Below are positions 1 through 4,100 of a stretch of DNA of 5,638 nt, piece after piece. The number at the start of each line of letters is the position of its first letter. Positions within the stretch are counted from its first letter, which is position 1. The position numbers and the translations under genes are program-made. Origin of the DNA: JBEKCP01 sp050014815 (GTDB lineage: Bacteria > Planctomycetota > Planctomycetia > Pirellulales > Thermoguttaceae); NCBI GenBank assembly GCA_050014815.1, contig JBEKCP010000414.1, positions 1 through 5,638 of the forward strand, written 5' to 3'. Below the pieces are notes generated by a model. That model saw only the letters and a program-made list of their open reading frames with translations, made no database searches and had not been told where the DNA came from.

Positions 1-937
1 CGAGATCGTCCAGGAGGGCCCCGAGCCGTGCGGCAGGCGTCGGGCCGTCGAAGATCGCCACCTCGCAACCGAGATCCGAGAGCCGGCGGCGGTCAGCCTC
101 CGACGCCTCGGGCCCGGCGGCCACCAGCACGGGCGCCTCGCCGGCGGTGCGGACGAGTTGGCTCCCGGAGCCCAATGAAGCCCGGCTATCGACGACCACG
201 CGCGTGGCGGTCCGAAAGGGGACAGTCCCATTTTCGCGACCATGCCGACCAACGCTTCGCGTCGGTGCCCGATGGTGCCCGCGAAAATCGGGACAGTCCC
301 CCGGCCGGGCCGTCAACAGGGGATCGTCCCGCTGGACCGTCCCCCGCCCCGTGAGGATCGCATCCACGCGGCCGCGGAGCCTGTGTACCGCCTCGCGAGA
401 GAGCGGGCCGGAGATCCAGCGGCTCTGGCCCGTCCGGGTGGCAATCTTGCCGTCCAACGTCATCGCCCACTTGGCCATCACCCATGGCCGCCCCGTGGCC
501 AGGAGTTTGAGATAGGGGGCGTTGAGTTGCCGGGCATCATCCTCCAGCAGGCCGACGTCGACGGCGATCCCGGCGGCGGCCAACTCCGCCAGGCCGCCCC
601 CGGCGACTTGCACGAAGGGGTCCAGCATGGCCGCCACCACGCGGCCGACGCCGGCGGCCAGGATCGCGCGGGTGCAGGGGGGCGTCTTGCCCTGGTGGCA
701 GCACGGCTCGAGGGTCGCGTAGAGCGATGCGCCGCGGGCCCGGGAGCCCGCCAGTCCCAGGGCCTCCACTTCGGCATGATCGCCGCCGAACCGGCGGTGC
801 CAGCCTTCGCCGATGATCTCCGCCCCGTGGGCGATCACGCAGCCGGCCATCGGGTTGGGCTCGACGGCGCCCTGTCCCCGGGCCGCCAGTTCCAGGGCCC
901 GCCGCATGTGCCAGATATCGAGATCAGGTTGATTCAT
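1..937 (-). CDS. ribD: RibD, bifunctional riboflavin deaminase/reductase (3' end outside window)
   Basis: RibD catalyses two successive cytoplasmic steps of riboflavin synthesis: deamination of the diaminopyrimidine from GTP cyclohydrolase II, then NADPH-dependent reduction of its ribosyl side chain. The 312 complete codons seen cover the N-terminal cytidine-deaminase-like domain (about 1-145): PNP at 28-30, HAE at 54-56 (zinc ligand H54, proton-shuttle E56) and PCCHQGKTPPC at 78-88 (zinc ligands C79, C88). The reductase domain begins near 150, with TLDGKIAT at 160-167, SRWISG at 172-177, GRGTVQRDDPLLTAR at 197-211 and RVVVDSR at 246-252. Family length is about 360-380 residues, so the last part lies beyond position 1. 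ATG at 937 is chosen because the deaminase domain then begins at its usual distance; a second Met at residue 11 is less likely. Residues 213-240 come from an inserted palindromic repeat, yet the frame stays open. It follows the SEC-C gene on the same strand, 153 bp downstream; co-transcription is possible but unproven. Confidence 0.95.
   Translation of the reverse strand, partial: MNQPDLDIWHMRRALELAARGQGAVEPNPMAGCVIAHGAEIIGEGWHRRFGGDHAEVEALGLAGSRARGASLYATLEPCCHQGKTPPCTRAILAAGVGRVVAAMLDPFVQVAGGGLAELAAAGIAVDVGLLEDDARQLNAPYLKLLATGRPWVMAKWAMTLDGKIATRTGQSRWISGPLSREAVHRLRGRVDAILTGRGTVQRDDPLLTARPGDCPDFRGHHRAPTRSVGRHGRENGTVPFRTATRVVVDSRASLGSGSQLVRTAGEAPVLVAAGPEASEADRRRLSDLGCEVAIFDGPTPAARLGALLDDL
218..301. 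repeat. 84-bp palindromic REP-like element inside ribD
   Basis: The outer arms are inverted copies: 218-238 reads GGGGACAGTCCC then ATTTTCGCG, and 280-301 is its complement with a single A/T difference in the odd central base and one extra base. GGGGACAGTCCC is itself almost self-complementary. Inside, ACCAT (239-243) pairs with ATGGT (272-276), and CCGAC (245-249) with GTCGG (261-265), so the whole element can form an interrupted cruciform or RNA hairpin. It is exactly 84 bp, that is 28 codons of ribD (residues 213-240). The GGGACAGTCCC signature resembles REP-type elements that I recall as scattered through planctomycete genomes and that are usually mobilised by RAYT (Y1 tyrosine) transposases. 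That family assignment is from memory; no transposase is present in this window. Confidence 0.8.
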
Positions 938-958
938 GAGGCTCGTTCCCCCTCTCCC
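938..958 (-). promoter_or_regulatory. Ribosome-binding region of ribD, built from a repeat arm
   Basis: Read on the minus strand, the bases before the ribD ATG are GGGAGAGGGG followed by GAACGAGCCTC. The only strong purine tract (949-958) is the 3' arm of the perfect hairpin in repeat copy A and ends 11 nt before the ATG. A minimal GAG lies closer, ending 4 nt before it. The purine tract could serve as a Shine-Dalgarno site but would be hidden when the hairpin forms. Planctomycetes often lack strong Shine-Dalgarno sites, so this role is an inference. Confidence 0.35.
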
Positions 959-1082
959 TTCGGGAGAGGGGCAGGGGGTGAGGGCGCTCTGGGCACTAAC
1001 CAGCGCCCCCGTCCCGCCCCTCTGTGTCTGCCGGGTACGGCCAGCCGGCCCTCACCCTAACCCTCTCCCGGAGGGAGAGGGG
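948..1082. repeat. Inverted pair of CCCTCACCC/CCCTCTCCC hairpin repeats between the SEC-C gene and ribD
   Basis: Two copies of one small repeat face each other. Copy A (948-985) holds a perfect 10-bp hairpin, CCCCTCTCCC (949-958) with GGGAGAGGGG (962-971) and a 3-nt loop, followed by GGGTGAGGGC (976-985). Copy B (1048-1082) has GCCCTCACCC (1048-1057) followed by a 9-bp hairpin, CCCTCTCCC (1061-1069) with GGGAGAGGG (1073-1081). GGGTGAGGGC and GCCCTCACCC are exact complements, so the two copies can also pair with each other. A further inner stem pairs GGGCGCT (982-988) with AGCGCCC (1002-1008). The unit resembles the widespread CCCTCACCCTAACCCTCTCCC intergenic repeat of several phyla. It lacks a T tract on either strand, so it is not a standard intrinsic terminator; it may act as an mRNA-stabilising or attenuating hairpin. 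It occupies nearly all of this intergenic gap, where I see no gene. Confidence 0.8.
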
Positions 1083-1090
1083 ACCAGCGG

Positions 1091-3208
1091 CTACTCCGGC
1101 GTCCAGAGTTTTCCGCCGCCGGCGGGCTCGGAACCGCCGGGGGTCCAAAGTCGCGACGGCTCGCCGGCTGCCGCGGCCACCGGTTGCTCGGGTTCCTGCG
1201 GAGCCAGCCGGACGGGAGTGCCGTCCGGGTTCAGGAGCCCCACGTCAATCAGCAACCGGGTGAGCGCCTGGGCGACTCCCGGCTCCTCGATGTGCCGCGT
1301 CTCGACGTGATGGATCAGCCGCACGGCCTCGGGGGCCTGGCCCGCCGCGAACCGGAACGACAATTCCAGCAGGTCCCACGAGGCGCAGGACTTCCCGGCG
1401 GCCACGGCGGCGTTGCGGCCCTCCTGGACGTGGCTGAGGGCGTCCTCGATCTTCTCCGCCGTCTGGGCCAGCATGGCATAGGCTTGCATCCGCTCGGGTC
1501 GGTCGGCGAAGCTGGGCCGCGTGATAATCTCCCGACCGAACTTCTGCATGGCATCGACCGCGCGGAAGGCACTCGCGCGTTGGAAGCCGGCCCGCAGGTC
1601 GTCGTCCGAAAGCTTCTCGACCACCACCCGCGCCAGCCGCACCAGCGGCAGGGTCTGGGTCCGGCCGGGCGGCGGCTCGATGGCATCGAGGGTCGGCAGC
1701 CCCAGTTGGCGCCGCAGATCGTTGAAGTCGATGTCCGCCGCGGTCCGCCGCGACCAGTGTTCCAGGACCATGATGGCGGCGAGCAAGGGGATGCGGTTGG
1801 CCGGCTCGGCGGCCGCCTGGCGGGGCGTCTTCCCGCCGAAGATGCCCAGCGGCAGTTCGGGCCAACGCTCCAGCAGGGCCTGCCGGTGGTACTCGGCGGT
1901 GATGGCCTCGACTTGCTCCCGCGTGGTGCCTCGCGGCGGGCTCCATCGCCGCATGAGCAGTTGATGGGTGGCCGAGGTCTCGCCGGCCATCTCCTGTTGG
2001 GGCTCGGGCCCGAGGGCCTCGCCGCCCAGGGCGCCGAGCAGGGCCTTAACCGCTTCGAGGTCGCCGGCGGCAATCCCTTCAACTTCCAGCCGGGCCTCGC
2101 GGTCGGTCTGGCGGCCGAACAGCATTGCCTGGCCCAGGATCCGCGGCATGGTGGCCAGCGAGAGCCCATCGCTTGTCGGCGGCGCGGGACGATCCAGAAG
2201 CGCACAGATTACCCGCGGCGGCGGCGACTCTTCCGACGCCATGGCGGCCGCGTCGAAGGGGACCTGGGTGATCCGCGGATCGGACAATAGAACCTCCTGG
2301 AGCCGCTGGGCGTCCTGCACCGGCCAATTCAGGCGGAGCCAAGGGGTCGTATCGCCCAGCGGGTCGGCGGCGAGCATCATCGCCAGGGTCACGGCCTCGA
2401 CGGCGTCTTCCAGGGGGACGTCGAGCGAGGCGAACTGCCGCCACGCCCGGGCGGCCGCGTCGTCGTCGGCCAGCCATCCGCGGAGAATGGCCACGTCCTG
2501 CCAGAGGGCCGGCGAATCGGCGACCTCGCTGGTCAATGCTTCCAGCCGCTCGGCCGCGCGGAGCCACTGGCCCAGCGGCAGCAGGTTCATCGCCTCGTCG
2601 AACCGGGGTTTCCACGGGGCGTTGGCCGGGCAGGGCACAAGCGGCGGCTCGCCCTTGATCGCCAACGGGATTTCCAGCGACCGGTTCAACCGCATCAGGT
2701 GTTCCAACGGGTGCCGATCCTCGGGGGCGGCCATCGTCTGGAACCGCCAGAGGGCCTGGGCCGCCAGCCAGTCGCCATCCTCCAGGAGCGATTCGGCCAC
2801 CACGTCGATCGCCATGTACACGCGGGCCTCCATCACCCGGCTCCCCAGGGCGATCGCCCGCTGGAGCTTCGGCATGGCCGCCCGCCCCGACTCGGCAACG
2901 GCCGTCAGGATGGCCGACTCGGCCCAGGCGACCGGGTTCTCGGGGAAGGCATTCAAGAATTCGGCGATATGGGTCTGGGCGGCCTCCGGCTGATTGGTCG
3001 TCCGCAGGAGCGTGGCCTTGATGGACATCAAGCAGGCCCGCTTCTGGCCGCGGGCAATCAACTGGTCCACGTGCTGCGTGGCGGCCAGGAACTGCTCGCC
3101 CTCGAGCATCCGGTCGATTTTTTCCAGTTCCCCGACGAAATCGGGGCAGCAGAACTTGATCTTCTTGCCGGTACCGCCCGGACAGAGCGAATAGGCGTCA
3201 ACAGCCAT
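1091..3208 (-). CDS. Large protein with degenerate N-terminal SEC-C motif and helical repeats, function unknown
   Basis: This 705-residue protein has no recognisable enzyme motif. The N-terminus carries CPGGTGKKIKFCC (9-21), a SEC-C-like zinc motif as found at the C-terminus of SecA; the second Cys of the usual CPCGSGKKYKKCC is Gly11 here, leaving C9, C20 and C21. Residues 25-290 are alpha-helical and TPR-like (EQFLAATQHVDQLIARGQ, QPEAAQTHIAEFLNAFPENP, GQWLRAAERLEALTSEVADSP), suggesting a protein-binding scaffold. Residues 452-468 (LPLGIFGGKTPRQAAAE) include a GGKTPRQAA motif seen in other SEC-C-linked proteins. Another helical stretch follows (570-660), then a Pro/Ala/Gly-rich tail with LWTP twice (687-690, 701-704). 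No signal peptide or membrane segment is seen, so it is probably cytoplasmic. The frame is open upstream to an ATG at 3358, but 3208 is chosen because it places the zinc motif at the N-terminus; the extra 50 residues are low-complexity and run into a repeat. Existence is firm; function is unknown. Confidence 0.9.
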   Translation of the reverse strand: MAVDAYSLCPGGTGKKIKFCCPDFVGELEKIDRMLEGEQFLAATQHVDQLIARGQKRACLMSIKATLLRTTNQPEAAQTHIAEFLNAFPENPVAWAESAILTAVAESGRAAMPKLQRAIALGSRVMEARVYMAIDVVAESLLEDGDWLAAQALWRFQTMAAPEDRHPLEHLMRLNRSLEIPLAIKGEPPLVPCPANAPWKPRFDEAMNLLPLGQWLRAAERLEALTSEVADSPALWQDVAILRGWLADDDAAARAWRQFASLDVPLEDAVEAVTLAMMLAADPLGDTTPWLRLNWPVQDAQRLQEVLLSDPRITQVPFDAAAMASEESPPPRVICALLDRPAPPTSDGLSLATMPRILGQAMLFGRQTDREARLEVEGIAAGDLEAVKALLGALGGEALGPEPQQEMAGETSATHQLLMRRWSPPRGTTREQVEAITAEYHRQALLERWPELPLGIFGGKTPRQAAAEPANRIPLLAAIMVLEHWSRRTAADIDFNDLRRQLGLPTLDAIEPPPGRTQTLPLVRLARVVVEKLSDDDLRAGFQRASAFRAVDAMQKFGREIITRPSFADRPERMQAYAMLAQTAEKIEDALSHVQEGRNAAVAAGKSCASWDLLELSFRFAAGQAPEAVRLIHHVETRHIEEPGVAQALTRLLIDVGLLNPDGTPVRLAPQEPEQPVAAAAGEPSRLWTPGGSEPAGGGKLWTPE

Positions 3209-3281
3209 AGGGCAGGTCCCCGCTAATGGATCGCGTAAGAAAGGGAGGCAGGAGCAGCCCGGCCTCGCCGTGAAACCGAGT

Positions 3282-3310
3282 ATTGTACCATCCCGAGCGG
3301 CCCCGGGGCA
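3282..3310 (-). promoter_or_regulatory. Candidate promoter of the SEC-C gene
   Basis: On the minus strand, TACAAT (complement of 3282-3287) is a good -10 hexamer. The hexamer 17 bp upstream, TGCCCC (complement of 3305-3310), matches the -35 consensus poorly. Transcription would begin near 3275, giving a leader of about 67 nt before the ATG at 3208; this also argues against the longer start at 3358. Apart from this, the 3209-3317 stretch shows nothing recognisable. Confidence 0.3.
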
Positions 3311-3317
3311 GGGGGTG

Positions 3318-3464
3318 GCGAAGGGGGGTGCGGCAACGTTTCTTGGCGGCGACGGCAACGGATACTAACCCGAATCGCTAGCGAGGGGCATCTCGCGGCC
3401 CCCCTCGCTAGCGCTTCGGGTTGGTATGCAACCGCCAAGAAAGATTGCCAGACCCGCGAAGGGG
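3318..3464. repeat. Miniature inverted-repeat element with 9-bp flanking direct repeats
   Basis: The core arms, 3362-3388 and 3401-3427, match over 27 bp with two mismatches when one is inverted; they centre on AACCCGAA-(T/G)CGCTAGCGAGGGG and are separated by 12 nt. The match resumes further out: TTTCTTGGCGG (3339-3349) against CCGCCAAGAAA (3432-3442), then GGCAA (3332-3336) against TTGCC (3445-3449), and weakly on to the ends (GGGT near 3326, ACCC at 3452-3455). The left arm carries about 8 extra bases. GCGAAGGGG occurs as a direct repeat on both sides (3318-3326 and 3456-3464), as expected for a target-site duplication. No reading frame inside looks coding. The pattern fits a non-autonomous transposable element or a REP-like hairpin. 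It fills most of the divergent intergenic region, between the two candidate promoters. Confidence 0.75.
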
Positions 3465-3476
3465 AAAGGGGAACGG

Positions 3477-3505
3477 TTGACAATCGGCCCGAGGCGGGGG
3501 AAGAT
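3477..3505 (+). promoter_or_regulatory. Candidate promoter of the zinc-ribbon/ettA unit
   Basis: A perfect -35 hexamer, TTGACA, lies at 3477-3482. With a 17-bp spacer the -10 would be GAAGAT (3500-3505), which matches TATAAT at only three positions. Transcription would start near 3512, giving a leader of about 47 nt before the ATG at 3559. The perfect -35 and correct orientation support it; the weak -10 keeps confidence low. Confidence 0.35.
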
Positions 3506-3558
3506 GACGTGACCCGACTGGGCGGCTACGGCGCGAACTCCGGCCCCGAGCAATTCCC

Positions 3559-4089
3559 ATGGCGACGTGTGCATCCTGCGGAACGACGATCCTCTTTGGC
3601 GGCAAGAGGAGCGGCGATCTGAGATTCTGTAGTCAGAAGTGCTTCGACAAGAGCCTTGTCGTGCAGCTCGCCGCGCAACTGCCGGAGGACCTGGTGAACC
3701 AAGAGGTGATTGCGACCCATCAAGGCCGCTGCCCCAAGTGCCAGTTGCCCGGGCCGGTGGACGTCCACGTATCCCATCGCGTCTGGTCCGCGTTGCACGT
3801 GACGCGTTGGTCGAGCAGGTCGCAGGTGTCGTGCAGATCGTGCGGCGTAAAGAGTAAGCTTGCGGATGCGATGTTCTGCTTCTTTCTCGGATGGTGGGGG
3901 TTTCCCTGGGGCTTTATTATGACGCCCATCCAGTTCTTCCGGAACCTGCTGAGCTTGTGGTCCACACCCGACCCGACTCGTCCCTCGCCCGCGCTAGAAT
4001 CCTTGGTACGAGCCAAGTTGGCAGCCCAGGTGATCGCCGAGCACCAAGCCGCGAAAGTTTCGTGCGCCGATGGGGACGGGCCCGCGTAG
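3559..4089 (+). CDS. Double zinc-ribbon protein with a hydrophobic GWWGFPWG segment, function unknown
   Basis: This 176-residue protein is not one I can name. Cys pairs lie at C4-C7 (CASC) with C24-C28 (CSQKC), and at C58-C61 (CPKC) with C92-C95 (CRSC), consistent with two zinc-binding ribbons, the first resembling an FCS/MYM-type finger. A hydrophobic stretch at about 104-124 (MFCFFLGWWGFPWGFIMTPI) contains GWWGFPWG followed by TPIQFFRN, a pattern I recall from small membrane-associated proteins with N-terminal zinc ribbons; it may be a single membrane or re-entrant segment. The C-terminal 45 residues are polar and helical (SLVRAKLAAQVIAEHQAAK). Start ATG at 3559 places CxxC at the N-terminus, as is usual for such proteins; the ribosome binding site is weak (GAG at 3548-3550). 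Base composition is less GC-biased and codon choice less regular than in ettA, perhaps reflecting lower expression or later acquisition. The gene ends 11 bp before ettA, so the two are probably co-transcribed. Confidence 0.85.
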   Translation: MATCASCGTTILFGGKRSGDLRFCSQKCFDKSLVVQLAAQLPEDLVNQEVIATHQGRCPKCQLPGPVDVHVSHRVWSALHVTRWSSRSQVSCRSCGVKSKLADAMFCFFLGWWGFPWGFIMTPIQFFRNLLSLWSTPDPTRPSPALESLVRAKLAAQVIAEHQAAKVSCADGDGPA

Positions 4090-4100
4090 ACGGATCTATC

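Noticed and set aside
180..310. Possible frameshift or pseudogenisation of ribD at the repeat
   Set aside because: The insert is exactly 84 bp, the frame is preserved, and RVVVDSR resumes directly after it with no stop up to the window edge.
949..971. The perfect 10-bp hairpin as an intrinsic terminator
   Set aside because: No T-rich tract follows on either strand, and the hairpin is part of a dispersed repeat.
242..1060. A 272-codon open frame on the plus strand crossing ribD and the repeat-filled gap
   Set aside because: It runs antisense to clear ribD motifs and through hairpin repeats, which coding genes would not do.
1184..2290. A 368-codon open frame on the plus strand
   Set aside because: It is antisense to the SEC-C gene, has low-complexity Gly/Arg/Gln-rich composition and shows no motif.
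3209..3358. A longer start of the SEC-C gene at 3358
   Set aside because: It would add 50 low-complexity residues, overlap the inverted-repeat element and include the TACAAT promoter candidate. The start at 3208 puts the CPGGTGKK motif at the N-terminus.
3223..3605. Small minus-strand open frames of 65-86 codons across the divergent intergenic region
   Set aside because: They run through the inverted-repeat element and contain its translated arms; none has a convincing start or motif.
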